Assembly (NCBI RefSeq): GCF_024707545.1
Contig: NZ_CP062229.1
Location: forward strand, 1,917,501-1,981,500
Direction: 5' to 3'
DNA length: 64,000 bases
DNA from: Mesorhizobium onobrychidis
Lineage (GTDB): Bacteria > Pseudomonadota > Alphaproteobacteria > Rhizobiales > Rhizobiaceae
Made by a program: the position numbers and the translations under genes. Shown here one piece after another: positions 34,681-43,738 of the stretch. Under the pieces are notes generated by a model. That model was not told the DNA's origin. It saw nothing but the letters and a program-made list of their open reading frames with translations, and ran no database searches. The stretch's first letter is position 1. Each line of letters opens with the position of its first letter.

Positions 34681-34924
34681 GCCCTTTTCCCTCCGTCGGA
34701 CGGCACAGCGGACGCTGAATCAGCTGCTGGTGAAAAGTAGCACCGCTGGGCAGGATTCACATTGGGCTGGAAGATGATCTGCACAGGCTTTGGCTCTTGT
34801 CTGGTGCAGGCGATTTGGATCTCTGTCGCATATCGCTATCTCCCAAAACCGCCGAGCACCCCCGGGTCAAATCCAAGGGCAGGCTACTAAGCACAGGCAA
34901 ACTAACGCAACCGAGGCACGACAC

Positions 34925-35464
34925 ATGATCAATCCACAGGCGCTCGTCGCTCCCCTCATCGAAACGCCGCGCACCGTGCTGCGGCCACACCAACTCGATG
35001 ATTTCGATGCCTATGTCGCCATGTGGGCCGATCCGGCCGTCACACGCTTCATCGGCGGCAAGCCGCGCACACGGGAGGAAAGCTGGATGCGCTTCCTGCG
35101 CCATGCCGGCCTGTGGTCGCTGCTGGGTTACGGCTTCTGGGCGATCGAGGACAAGGCATCCGGCCGCTTCATCGGCGAGGCAGGCTTTCACGATCTGAAG
35201 CGCGACATGGTGCCTTCGATCGAAGGCGTTCCGGAAGCCGGCTGGGCGCTCATCCCGGCAGTCCACGGAATGGGCTTCGCCAGCGAAGTCGTCGGACGGG
35301 TTCTCGCCTGGGGCGACGAGGCATTCGGGCGCGCAAGGACTGTCTGCATCATCGATCCGGAAAACACCGCCTCGCTAAACGTCGCGGCAAAATGCGGCTA
35401 CAGGGAAGTGTTGCGGACCACCTATCACGACGATGCGACGATCCTGCTGGAACGGCAGCCTTGA
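34925..35464 (+). CDS. GNAT family N-acetyltransferase (RimJ-like)
   Basis: About 179 aa from the ATG at 34925. The Acetyltransf_3/RimJ-RimL layout is clear: TPRTVLRPHQLDDFDAY, GYGFWAIEDKASGRFIGEAG, the acetyl-CoA region (GMGFASEVVGRVLAWG) and DPENTASLNVAAKCGYRE. It transfers acetyl groups to an amine; the substrate is unknown. It is flanked by the divergent DUF2214 gene and the convergent IclR gene. Confidence 0.88.
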   Translation: MINPQALVAPLIETPRTVLRPHQLDDFDAYVAMWADPAVTRFIGGKPRTREESWMRFLRHAGLWSLLGYGFWAIEDKASGRFIGEAGFHDLKRDMVPSIEGVPEAGWALIPAVHGMGFASEVVGRVLAWGDEAFGRARTVCIIDPENTASLNVAAKCGYREVLRTTYHDDATILLERQP

Positions 35465-35514
35465 GGGTGCTGCCTGTCACCCCTGTGGTTCTGGTCAGGC
35501 CGAACCGGGGCTTT

Positions 35515-36294
35515 CTATGCCTTTCGCTTCAGCACCGGGCCCTCCGCTTCGGCACCGGCTTTGCGGGCCGCCTGTTCGAGCATCGAGGCGTCTTCGCCGA
35601 AAGCGCGGGTGGCGCGCGCGGCTGCATCGATCAGCGGATTTTTCATGCGCTGAAGAAAAGCCGCGTCGACGCGCGTGCTCGGGCCGGACAGCGTCAACGC
35701 ACCGAGCAAGGTGGGGCCCGGCCCGAACACCGGTGCCGAGACGCCCGCCGTCTCGGGGTCGCGGTCGCCGACCGACAAACAATGATAGGTCTTGCGGATC
35801 GTTTCGTAAGGCTCGCCGTGCTGACCGGAAAACGCCGCAAGCACGCGGCCGCCCGAGCCGGCCAGCAAGGGCAGCACGTCGCCTTCCCTTATGGTGTAGC
35901 GGATGGGATGCTTGGACTCGACACGGTAGAGGCAGGTCCGCACGTCGCCCGAGCGGACATAGAAAGCGACGCTTTCCCAGCTTCGCTCGGCCAGATCGCG
36001 CATGATCGGCAGCAGGATGTCGATCGCCACTACCGAACGCTGGTATAGGGCACCCAGCCGGAAGGTGGCAGGGCCGACACGGTAGCGGCCGTCGTCGAGA
36101 CGCTCCAGCAGCTGCCCGCGCAATAATGAGTTCGCAAGCCTCAGGATCGTGCTCTTGTAGAGGCCGGTCCGCGCCGCGATTTCGGCCAGGCTGAGCGACC
36201 GGTCGGCGGTAGCGAAAGCATCGAGGATGGCGATCGCACGGTCGAGCGCGGCAACACCGTTGGTCGACGCAGGCTTGGATTGTGTTACGGTCAT
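35515..36294 (-). CDS. IclR family transcriptional regulator of the ttt/citryl-CoA operon
   Basis: About 259 aa. The N-terminal winged helix (LSLAEIAARTGLYKSTILRLANSL) is followed by the IclR effector-binding domain (about 85-250, with ESVAFYVRSGDVRTCLYRVES and GVSAPVFGPGPTLLGALTLSGP). It is divergent from tctC, with a 204-nt gap containing three GACAGAA sites. It most likely controls the transporter and CoA-dependent enzymes opposite, responding to the transported acid or a CoA thioester. Start chosen at the ATG at 36294. Confidence 0.9.
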   Translation of the reverse strand: MTVTQSKPASTNGVAALDRAIAILDAFATADRSLSLAEIAARTGLYKSTILRLANSLLRGQLLERLDDGRYRVGPATFRLGALYQRSVVAIDILLPIMRDLAERSWESVAFYVRSGDVRTCLYRVESKHPIRYTIREGDVLPLLAGSGGRVLAAFSGQHGEPYETIRKTYHCLSVGDRDPETAGVSAPVFGPGPTLLGALTLSGPSTRVDAAFLQRMKNPLIDAAARATRAFGEDASMLEQAARKAGAEAEGPVLKRKA

Positions 36295-36325
36295 CTGCTT
36301 GACCACGTCGTTCCGTTCCCAGTTG

Positions 36326-36402
36326 GACAGAAGGGCCGATCGGAACAACTATGCCGCGTGCAGACAGTTCTGTCCAGTAGAATGCCGTTCCTGTTGACAG
36401 AA
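36326..36402. promoter_or_regulatory. Candidate IclR operator sites (three GACAGAA boxes)
   Basis: GACAGAA occurs at 36326-36332 (+), at 36368-36374 (- strand, as part of the dyad GACAGTTCTGTC at 36363-36374) and at 36396-36402 (+). The last overlaps a TTGACA hexamer at 36394 that could be the -35 of the tctC operon, so binding there would repress it. The link to the IclR protein is inferred from position. Confidence 0.45.
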
Positions 36403-36498
36403 CAAGACAAAGGCTGCATGAATTTTTGTCGAGCGGGTCTGAATTCAGGCTACGTTGCTGGCAGGCACCAGAGGAGGTGTCGTGATTGGAGGAATCCC

Positions 36499-37476
36499 AT
36501 GCTGAACAGACGCAGATTTTTAATGAGCACCGCCGCTGCCGGCGCCGCCGGTTTCGCAGCGTTGCATCTCTCGCCCGCTTTTGCGCAGGATGCGCCGCAG
36601 ATCCAGATCTTCGTGCCGGCAGCGCCCGGCGGCGGCTGGGATCAGACGGCGCGCACGATGGACCAGGTGCTGCGCAGTGAGAAGCTGATCTCCGGTTCGC
36701 AGATCACCAATGTCGGCGGCGCCGGCGGCACAGTCGGCCTGCCGCAATTCATCAGCCAGTGGAACGGCAAGGGCAATTCGCTGATGGTTGCCGGCATGGT
36801 CATGGTTGGCGCCATTATCGCCAACAAATCGGCCAACAATCTCACCGAAGTCACGCCGATCGCCCGCCTCACCGGCGAATTCGAGGCGCTTGTGGTGCCG
36901 GCGGCCTCGCCGTTCAAGACCGCAGCGGATTTCGTCGCCGCCCTCAAGGCCGATCCGACCAAGGTTCCGGTGGCTGGCGGTTCTGCCGGCGGCTCGGACC
37001 ACATATTGTTCGGCCTTATCGCGAAGACGGCCGGTGTTCCGGCAGCCAACCTCTCCTACGTGCCGTTCGCCGGCGGCGGCGAGGCACTGTCGGCGCTTCT
37101 CGGCAACCAGGTCGCGGCCGGCATCTCCGGCTATGGCGAGTTCTCCGAACAGGTCAAGGCAGGCGCGCTTCGGCTGCTTGCCATTTCTGCGGACAAGCGC
37201 CAGGAAGGCATCGACGCACCGACGCTGAAGGAAGCCGGCATCGATGTCGAATTGTTCAACTGGCGCGGCGTCTTCGCACCGCCGGGCGTTTCCGACGCCG
37301 ACAAGGCGGCGATGATCACGCTGGTCGAGACCATGGCCAAAAGCGATGCCTGGGCCACCGAATGCAAAAACCGCAACTGGACGCAAATCCTGCTCACCGG
37401 CGACGACTATGCCAAATTTCTCGCCGAAGACACGACCCGGATCGCAGCCATCCTCAAGGACCTCGGCCTTGCCTGA
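36499..37476 (+). CDS. tctC: Tripartite tricarboxylate transporter substrate-binding protein (TctC/Bug family)
   Basis: About 325 aa from the ATG at 36499, with GGAGG 5 nt upstream. A signal peptide of the twin-arginine type (NRRRFLMSTAAAGAAG) ends near AFA-QDAP (about residue 29). The Bug fold is recognisable from FVPAAPGGGWDQTARTM and GSAGGSDHILFGLIA. It binds a carboxylate in the periplasm and delivers it to TctAB. Together with downstream genes a citrate-like acid is likely. Confidence 0.9.
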   Translation: MLNRRRFLMSTAAAGAAGFAALHLSPAFAQDAPQIQIFVPAAPGGGWDQTARTMDQVLRSEKLISGSQITNVGGAGGTVGLPQFISQWNGKGNSLMVAGMVMVGAIIANKSANNLTEVTPIARLTGEFEALVVPAASPFKTAADFVAALKADPTKVPVAGGSAGGSDHILFGLIAKTAGVPAANLSYVPFAGGGEALSALLGNQVAAGISGYGEFSEQVKAGALRLLAISADKRQEGIDAPTLKEAGIDVELFNWRGVFAPPGVSDADKAAMITLVETMAKSDAWATECKNRNWTQILLTGDDYAKFLAEDTTRIAAILKDLGLA

Positions 37477-37606
37477 TGTCCTCGGAGAGGGGCGGTCTGC
37501 ACTGCCCCTTTCCGGTGTTCGCCAGCCGCATGGACATTCGATCCAGCGCGAGTGAAACTGCTGTGAGGTCGGCTGTGGGAGGCCGGCCTATCCAGGGAGG
37601 ACGATC

Positions 37607-38143
37607 ATGAGCACCAGCGACCAGCAGGCGGCGCGGCCGCGCCTTGCCGTGCCCGAATTGCTGATCGGCATCGGGCTTCTCGCCTGCGCCGGCGCAGTAG
37701 CCTGGCAGACGCTGTCGATTCCGGTGTCGCCGCTCTACTCCAAGGTCGGCCCGACCGTCTTCCCCTACATCACCATGGTCGGCATGACGATCCTTTCCCT
37801 CCTGCTGATCGTCGCCGCCCTGCGGGGCGGCTGGCAGCCGGAAGAAGAAAAGGAAACGCCGACCGACTGGAAGGCGATGGGCATCGTCGCCGTCGGACTG
37901 GTCGCGAACCTTGTTCTGATCCAGCCGCTTGGCTTCACCGCAGCCTCGGTGATCATGTTCGTTCTCATCTGCCACGGGTTCGGCAGCAGACATCCGCTGC
38001 GTGACGTGCTGCTCGGCCTGATCCTGGCGCTTGCCGCCTATTTCGGCTTCGCCAGGGCGCTCGGCGTCAATATCGGCGCCGGCTTCATCGAGAACCAGCT
38101 GAACACGGGTCTCGATTCGATTATCCGTATGTTGAGAGGCTGA
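37607..38143 (+). CDS. tctB: Tripartite tricarboxylate transporter small membrane subunit TctB
   Basis: About 178 aa with four hydrophobic segments (about 15-35, 48-70, 88-110 and 120-150) and the typical [12 protein letters not shown] motif near residue 43. GGAGG lies 10 nt before the ATG. It partners TctA in the inner membrane. The tctC-tctB gap is 130 nt, and tctA follows after 4 nt. Confidence 0.88.
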   Translation: MSTSDQQAARPRLAVPELLIGIGLLACAGAVAWQTLSIPVSPLYSKVGPTVFPYITMVGMTILSLLLIVAALRGGWQPEEEKETPTDWKAMGIVAVGLVANLVLIQPLGFTAASVIMFVLICHGFGSRHPLRDVLLGLILALAAYFGFARALGVNIGAGFIENQLNTGLDSIIRMLRG

Positions 38144-38147
38144 AGCC

Positions 38148-39671
38148 ATGGAAACGCTCAGCCATCTCGCGCACGGATTTTCGGTCGCTTTTACGCCGGT
38201 CAATCTCATGTGGTGCCTGCTCGGCACGACACTGGGGACAGCGATCGGCGTGCTGCCCGGCCTCGGACCGGCGCTGACCATCGCGCTGCTTTTGCCGATC
38301 ACCTATCAGGTGGCGCCGGAAGCATCCTTCATCCTGTTTGCCGGTATCTATTACGGCGCCATGTATGGCGGTTCGACGACATCGATCCTGCTCAACACGC
38401 CGGGCGAAAGTGCAACCATCGTCACTGCGCTGGAAGGCAACAGGATGGCCCGTTCCGGCCGTGGCGGCGCGGCACTTGCCACCTCGGCGATCGGCTCCTT
38501 CGTCGCCGGCACACTCGGCACGCTAGGCGTCGCTTTCCTGGCCCCGGTCGTGGTCAAATTCGCGCTGTCTTTCGGCCCGGCCGAATATTTTTCGCTGATG
38601 GTGCTGGCCTTCATCACGGTTTCGGCGGTGCTCGGCTCGTCGTCGGTGCGTGGCCTGACCAGCCTGTTCATCGGCTTCGTCATCGGCATGATCGGCGTCG
38701 ACCTGCAGACCGGACAGCCGCGCTTCACCTTCGGCATGAGCCAATTGCTCGACGGCGTCGACGTGATCGTCGTCGCCGTCGGCCTCTTTGCGGTCGGCGA
38801 GACGTTCTACATGGCCTCGCGCCGCTATGCCGGCAAGGACGAGATCGTGCCGCTGAAGGGCTCACTCTACATGACGGCGGCCGAATGGGCACGCTCGTGG
38901 AAGGCTTGGCTGCGCGGCGCCCTGCTCGGCTTCCCGATCGGCGCCCTGCCGGCCGGCGGCGCCGAGATCCCGACCTTCCTGTCCTATGCGATCGAGAAGA
39001 AGCTCTCCAAACACAAGGAGGAGTTCGGCACGGTCGGCGCCATTGAAGGCGTTGCCGGACCGGAAGCCGCCAACAACGCATCGGCTGCCGGCGTGCTGGT
39101 GCCGATGCTGACGCTCGGGCTGCCGACCTCGGCGACGGCCGCGATCATGCTGTCGGCCTTCCAGAGCTATGGCATCAATCCCGGGCCGATGCTGTTCATG
39201 ACGCAGGCCAATCTGGTCTGGGGGCTGATCGCCAGCCTGTTCATCGCCAATATCATCCTCGTCATTCTCAACCTGCCGCTAATCGGGTTGTGGGTGCGGC
39301 TGCTGAAAATCCCGGCGCCGCAGCTCTATGCCGGCATCCTGGTGTTCGCTACGGTCGGCACCTACGGTATTTCGCAGTCACCGACCGACCTCGTCATCCT
39401 CTATCTGCTCGGCGGGGCCGGATTCCTGATGCGGCGCTTCGATTTCCCGACGGCGCCGGTCATCATCGGTATGATCCTCTGGCCGCTCGCCGAAACGCAG
39501 TTCCGCCGCGCGATGACCATCTCGAACGGCGACTGGTCGGTGTTCTACAAGCATCCGCTGTCGCTGACGCTGCTGACGCTGGCGTTCATCGGGCTGATTG
39601 GGCCACATATCTACGCTTACATCGAACGCAGGCGCCTGCGCGGACCGGAGCATGTGCCGGGCGATGCCTGA
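38148..39671 (+). CDS. tctA: Tripartite tricarboxylate transporter large permease TctA
   Basis: About 507 aa with about 11-12 transmembrane helices. The family signature [17 protein letters not shown] near residue 37 and [20 protein letters not shown] near residue 67 (seen as [14 protein letters not shown]) are intact; a second [16 protein letters not shown] motif lies near residue 265. It is the proton- or sodium-coupled permease. It is immediately followed by the CoA-transferase gene (12 nt). Confidence 0.93.
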   Translation: METLSHLAHGFSVAFTPVNLMWCLLGTTLGTAIGVLPGLGPALTIALLLPITYQVAPEASFILFAGIYYGAMYGGSTTSILLNTPGESATIVTALEGNRMARSGRGGAALATSAIGSFVAGTLGTLGVAFLAPVVVKFALSFGPAEYFSLMVLAFITVSAVLGSSSVRGLTSLFIGFVIGMIGVDLQTGQPRFTFGMSQLLDGVDVIVVAVGLFAVGETFYMASRRYAGKDEIVPLKGSLYMTAAEWARSWKAWLRGALLGFPIGALPAGGAEIPTFLSYAIEKKLSKHKEEFGTVGAIEGVAGPEAANNASAAGVLVPMLTLGLPTSATAAIMLSAFQSYGINPGPMLFMTQANLVWGLIASLFIANIILVILNLPLIGLWVRLLKIPAPQLYAGILVFATVGTYGISQSPTDLVILYLLGGAGFLMRRFDFPTAPVIIGMILWPLAETQFRRAMTISNGDWSVFYKHPLSLTLLTLAFIGLIGPHIYAYIERRRLRGPEHVPGDA

Positions 39672-39683
39672 TCTGTCTGTAAC

Positions 39684-40871
39684 ATGATGACCGATCTGCT
39701 GAGCGGTATCCGCGTCCTCGACCTGACCAATGTTCTGGCTGGCCCCTACTGCGCCTATCAGCTGGCGCTGCTCGGGGCCGATGTGATCAAGGTCGAGGCG
39801 CCGCAAGGCGGCGACCTGGCGCGCCAGCTCGGCGGTTCGCCGGAACTCAACAGCACTGGCATGGGCGCTTCGTTCCTGGCGCAGAACGCCGGCAAACGAT
39901 CGGTGGTGCTCGATCTCAAGAAAGAGGCCGATCGCGAACGCTTCCTCGATCTGGTCGCCTCCGCCGACGCGCTGGTCGAGAATTTTCGCCCCGGCGTAAT
40001 GGACCGGCTGGGGCTCGGCTATGCGAGGCTCAAAGAGGTCCGCCCCAGCCTTGTCTATTGCGCGATTTCGGGCTTCGGCCAGACCGGGCCGATGCGCGAC
40101 AATCCTGCCTACGACCAGATCATCCAAGGACTTTCAGGCATCATGAGCATCACCGGCACGCCGGAAACCGCGCCGCTGCGTGTCGGCTATCCGGTCGCCG
40201 ACACGCTGGGCGGGCTGGTCGGGGCGTTCGCCATCGCCGCGGCACTCGTGAAGCAGAAGACGACAGGCGAGGGCGCCTTCCTCGACGTGTCGATGCTCGA
40301 ATGCACGCTTTCCGCGCTGGGCTGGCCGGTCTCCAACTATCTGACGGCTGACGTCGAGCCGCAGCCCATGGGCAATGAGAACATGACGGCTGCACCTTCC
40401 GGTACGTTTCGCACCGGCGACGGTCTGCTCAACATCGCCGCCAACAAGCAGGAGCAGTTCGTGTCGCTCTGCCGGCTGATCGGGCTGCCCGATCTGGCGT
40501 CGGACCCGCGCTTTGCCGAGCGTGAGACGCGCAAGCGCAATCGCATCGCCTTGAAGGCGCTGATCGAGGACGCTTTGGAGAGCGGCTCGGCCGCAGCCTG
40601 GGAGGAGACGCTCAATCGCGCAGGCGTGCCGGCAGGCAGGGTGCTGACGATCCCGCAGGTGCTGGCGGAGCAGCAAGTGATCGAGCGCGACATGACCACC
40701 CGTTTCGATGGCATGCCGAAGATGGACCGGCCGCTGACCGTCGTGCGCGGCGGGTTCATGGTCGATGGTGCGGCACCCTTGCCGACCAAGCCGCCGCCGG
40801 CGCTGGGCGAGCATATGGACGAGGTGTTTGCCGGTCTGCCGCCGCGCGTCAAGAAAAGAGCGCAGGCATGA
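39684..40871 (+). CDS. Family III CoA-transferase (CaiB/BaiF)
   Basis: About 395 aa, standard length. The N-terminal LSGIRVLDLTNVLAGPYCAYQLALLGADVIKVE is typical (seen as RVLDLTNVLAGPY and GADVIKVEAP). The catalytic aspartate lies in NPAYDQIIQGLSG (about residue 151). It swaps CoA from a donor such as succinyl-CoA or acetyl-CoA onto a carboxylic acid. Being sandwiched between a tricarboxylate transporter and a citryl-CoA-lyase-like gene, its acceptor is probably citrate or a related acid such as citramalate or methylcitrate. It lies 13 nt before the lyase gene. Confidence 0.9.
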   Translation: MMTDLLSGIRVLDLTNVLAGPYCAYQLALLGADVIKVEAPQGGDLARQLGGSPELNSTGMGASFLAQNAGKRSVVLDLKKEADRERFLDLVASADALVENFRPGVMDRLGLGYARLKEVRPSLVYCAISGFGQTGPMRDNPAYDQIIQGLSGIMSITGTPETAPLRVGYPVADTLGGLVGAFAIAAALVKQKTTGEGAFLDVSMLECTLSALGWPVSNYLTADVEPQPMGNENMTAAPSGTFRTGDGLLNIAANKQEQFVSLCRLIGLPDLASDPRFAERETRKRNRIALKALIEDALESGSAAAWEETLNRAGVPAGRVLTIPQVLAEQQVIERDMTTRFDGMPKMDRPLTVVRGGFMVDGAAPLPTKPPPALGEHMDEVFAGLPPRVKKRAQA

Positions 40872-40884
40872 GCGACGCGAGAAC

Positions 40885-41736
40885 ATGAGCAACGTTGGGA
40901 AAAAAACCGGCCGCGAGCGCGGCGAGGAATGGTGGCAGACCGATATCATCGAAATGCGCCCCGGCATGATCCGGTTGCGCGGCTATGAGATTCAGGACCT
41001 GATCGGCCGCGTCAGCTTTCCGGCGATGATCTGGTTGATGCTGCGCGGCGAACTGCCTGGTGAGGAGCAGGCGGCGCTGCTCGGCATCGCGCTCGGGGCG
41101 GCCGTCGACCATGGGCCGCAGGCACCGTCGATCGCCATTGCCCGAATGGCGGCTACCTGCGGCGTCGGCATCAACAGCGCCATGGCCTCAGCCATCAATG
41201 TGCTTGGCGACGTGCATGGCGGCGCCGGCGAGCAGGCGCTTGCCTTCTACGGCGACATCGCCGCGGCACTGGACGGAGGAGAGACGCTTGCCGATGCCGT
41301 CTCGGTGCGGCTCGATCGTTTCTTCGCCGAGGAAAAATCCTATGTGCCGGGGCTCGGGCACCGCTTCCATCCGGTCGATCCGCGGGCGCCGCGCCTCATC
41401 GAGCTGACTCGCGATTTTGCCGCGCGCGGCATCGTCGGCGGACGTTTCGCCGACATCGCCGAGGCTGTTGAGGCCGAGGTCGCGCGGCGCAAGGGCAAGA
41501 AGATCCCGCTCAACATCGACGGCGCCACCGCCGTCATCTATGGCGAGCTCGGCTTTCCGCCGCCGCTGACACGCGGCCTTTTCGTGCTCTCGCGCTCGGT
41601 CGGCATATTGGCGCATGCGTGGGAACAGTCGCAACAGAGCGACCGCAACAAGGGACCACTGCCGCGCGAGTGGTTGTGGGCCTATACCGGCACGCCGGTG
41701 CGGCCTTTCCCTCAGAGAGAGGACGACTCCAAATGA
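40885..41736 (+). CDS. Citryl-CoA lyase/citrate synthase-like protein
   Basis: About 283 aa, shorter than citrate synthase (about 430 aa), as in stand-alone citryl-CoA lyases. The citrate-synthase catalytic residues are kept: His in GDVHGGAGEQ (about residue 113), His in GLGHRFHPVDPRAPRL (about residue 155) and Asp in NIDGATAVIYGELG (about residue 212). The N-terminal large-domain half is reduced to RGYEIQDLIGRVSFPAMIWLML. It should cleave citryl-CoA (or a homologue) to acetyl-CoA and oxaloacetate. The 3' end overlaps a convergent NUDIX gene by 25 nt. Confidence 0.85.
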   Translation: MSNVGKKTGRERGEEWWQTDIIEMRPGMIRLRGYEIQDLIGRVSFPAMIWLMLRGELPGEEQAALLGIALGAAVDHGPQAPSIAIARMAATCGVGINSAMASAINVLGDVHGGAGEQALAFYGDIAAALDGGETLADAVSVRLDRFFAEEKSYVPGLGHRFHPVDPRAPRLIELTRDFAARGIVGGRFADIAEAVEAEVARRKGKKIPLNIDGATAVIYGELGFPPPLTRGLFVLSRSVGILAHAWEQSQQSDRNKGPLPREWLWAYTGTPVRPFPQREDDSK

Positions 41737-42221
41737 GGCCCTGGTTCAAGTTCGCCAGCGGGCGCTGGTTGGGGAACTTTCAAGTTCTTCAGCAGCGTTG
41801 AAAGATCGGGCTCGTCGATAAGCGCTGCAGCGTCTTCCGGCGTCAGCCATGCCCGCTGCCGCCTTTTGGCTTCCTGCCAGTTGGCCAGTTCCTCGGTCAC
41901 CGCCAGCAGATAGACGGTGACGTCGACGCGGACGAAGCGGTTCGTCAGCCGCTTCCAGTAGGAATAGGTGCCGGCCGGCTGCTTCAGAGTTTTGCCGAGG
42001 ACGCCGGCTTCCTCCTGCGCTTCGATAGTGGCTGCCTTGCGCCCACTCTTGCCCTTCATCGGCCAGCCCTTGGGCACGATAAAGCGCCTTGTCGATGTCG
42101 AGGTGACCAGCATCATCTCGACGTCGCCACGCTCGCTCAGCCGAAAAGGAATAGCCGCGACCTGACGGATTCGCTCGCCCTTCCTTGCCTTGCGTACGAC
42201 CTTCTTCTTGGTGACTGCCAT
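41712..42221 (-). CDS. NUDIX hydrolase
   Basis: About 169 aa from the ATG at 42221 (MAVTKKKVVRKARKG). The Nudix box is visible in the pattern G-x5-E-x7-REx2EExG: GWPMKGKSGRKAATIEAQEEAGV, here as KAATIEAQEEAGVLG with A in place of the usual R at the REUXEE start. IPFRLSERGDVEMMLV precedes it. It probably hydrolyses a diphosphate-linked nucleotide, for example diadenosine polyphosphates or inositol pyrophosphates; the basic N-terminus resembles the DIPP-like group. It overlaps the citryl-CoA lyase gene tail-to-tail. Confidence 0.85.
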   Translation of the reverse strand: MAVTKKKVVRKARKGERIRQVAAIPFRLSERGDVEMMLVTSTSTRRFIVPKGWPMKGKSGRKAATIEAQEEAGVLGKTLKQPAGTYSYWKRLTNRFVRVDVTVYLLAVTEELANWQEAKRRQRAWLTPEDAAALIDEPDLSTLLKNLKVPQPAPAGELEPGPHLESSSL

Positions 42222-42353
42222 TCCCGATGATCCAATCAGGGCAGTGCCCAAGCATAAAGGCACGTTGCGAAATCAAAACCGTTTTGATGCTGCTTCAAGC
42301 ACAGCGGCGTTCAAGTATATAAGTCGGCTAAATAAATGAAAAGTACCGGCTCA

Positions 42354-42650
42354 TCAGCGGCAGGTGCTGATAAAGCGGCTGCCCGACCGCCGCAACTGGC
42401 ACGTAGGCTTCATCTGCTGCACATCAGGCCGTTGCGGCGCGACCTCGCGATCCTGGGCACGGAACTGCTGTTGCTGCTGTTGATATTGCTGCCGCCGCAG
42501 CCTGTTCTCGAGCATCTGCAATTCGTTTTGCCGGACCAGAGCGTTGCGGTTGGCGGGACTGACGATCTGCGCGGAGACAGCCGCACCCGACAGCATTGCT
42601 GTTGCCAGCATTGCCGACATCAAGATCGTCGATAGGCGAAACGGCGACAT
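42354..42650 (-). CDS. Small secreted protein, glutamine-rich, unknown function
   Basis: About 98 aa from the ATG at 42650. A clear signal peptide (FRLSTILMSAMLATAMLSGA) ends near VSA-QIV. The mature part contains a coiled glutamine-rich helix (ENRLRRQQYQQQQQQF) and ends with two cysteines (TCQLRRSGSRFISTCR), which could form a disulfide in the periplasm. I do not recognise the family. It is separated from both neighbours by gaps and is probably transcribed alone. Confidence 0.6.
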   Translation of the reverse strand: MSPFRLSTILMSAMLATAMLSGAAVSAQIVSPANRNALVRQNELQMLENRLRRQQYQQQQQQFRAQDREVAPQRPDVQQMKPTCQLRRSGSRFISTCR

Positions 42651-42710
42651 CCATTCATTCCCGCGCGAAACTGAGCCTCCAATCATATAGGGCGTTTGTC
42701 TGGTGATGCC

Positions 42711-43026
42711 ATGGTTAAAGCCTCGCCGAAGCGGAATTGGCGGGTTGAGCTGCCGAACTCAATGCCCATCGACCCCATGCGCGCCGGGCAAGGGGATAAA
42801 TCTCGAGATCGACGACAACAAATTGGAGGGCATCCTGCAGTTCAGCACTTGTTAGGTCGTCGGTCGCCTGGTGCCTGTGGCATTCAACGCGAAAATCACG
42901 CCGCTGCTCAAGGCCGCCACCATTTTGAAAATCAATGCGGTTGCGGTCGACAAAGGCCAGCCGATCAGCTTCCCAATCTCATTGACCGGCTTCAGCGGCT
43001 CGCCGCGGAGCTCTCGGCCGATTGAA
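42711..43026 (+). pseudogene. Decayed invasion-associated locus B (IalB) family gene
   Basis: One frame from 42790 reads KGINLEIDDNKLEGILQFSTC, then a TAG stop at 42853, then GRLVPVAFNAKITPLLKAAT and later GQPISFPISLTGFSG (given in parts of 20 or fewer residues). This is the C-terminal half of IalB-like periplasmic proteins (inner pattern C-x-x-G-x-L-VPVAF ... PISLKGF). The in-frame stop, a frame change relative to the ATG at 42711 and the missing signal peptide show that it is broken. It fills the gap of about 395 nt between the small secreted protein and the kdpE stop. Confidence 0.55.
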
Positions 43027-43045
43027 CGTCGCCCCGCCCGTCGCT

Positions 43046-43738
43046 TCAGTCCACTTCGCGCAGACGATATCCGACGCCGGTTTCGGTGGTGATGTAACGC
43101 GGTTGGTCGGGCGTTTTCTCGATCTTTTGCCTGAGCTGCCGCACATAGACCCTGAGATACTGCACGTCGGTCGAATCGCCCCAGACCTGCTTCAAAAGAA
43201 ACTGGTGGGTGAGAACCTTGCCCGCGTACTGCACGAGGATGCGCAGGATGTCGTACTCCTTCGGCGAGAGCTTTATCTCCCTGCCCTCGATCGTGACGAT
43301 GCGCTTTACCAGATCGACCGTGAGATCGCCGGTGTGGAAAACCGGCTTCTCGCCTTGCTGCTGGAACTTGTGGCGGAGCGCCACGCGGATGCGCGCGACA
43401 AGCTCGTTCATGCCGAACGGCTTGGTGACATAGTCGTCGGCGCCGAGTTCTAGCGCCGAGACGATGCCGGTCTCGTCGGTGCGGCTGGAAAGGATGACCA
43501 CGGGAACGTCCAGGCCGTCGTCCCGCCATTTGCGCAGCAATTCGTGGCCGCCCATGCCGGGCAGGCCGAGATCGAGCAGGATCAGGTCCGGCTTCTCCGT
43601 CTCCATCAGTTCGATCGCCGTCTTGGCGTTTGGCGCCTCACTGATCGCATAGCCCTGGCTGCCAAGGCCGACGCGAAGCAGCTTGCGGATCGGCGGTTCG
43701 TCATCGACGACCAATATCCTGACGTCCAGGATCGTCAT
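43046..43738 (-). CDS. kdpE: Potassium response regulator KdpE
   Basis: About 230 aa OmpR-type regulator. The receiver has VDDEPPIRKLL, the phosphorylated Asp56 in LILLDLGLPG and TKPFGMNELVAR; the C-terminal winged helix has KLSPKEYDILRILVQYAGKV (KLSPKEYDILRIL) and YVRQLRQKIE. It activates the kdp promoter when phosphorylated by KdpD. The start overlaps the kdpD stop by 4 nt. Confidence 0.95.
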   Translation of the reverse strand: MTILDVRILVVDDEPPIRKLLRVGLGSQGYAISEAPNAKTAIELMETEKPDLILLDLGLPGMGGHELLRKWRDDGLDVPVVILSSRTDETGIVSALELGADDYVTKPFGMNELVARIRVALRHKFQQQGEKPVFHTGDLTVDLVKRIVTIEGREIKLSPKEYDILRILVQYAGKVLTHQFLLKQVWGDSTDVQYLRVYVRQLRQKIEKTPDQPRYITTETGVGYRLREVD

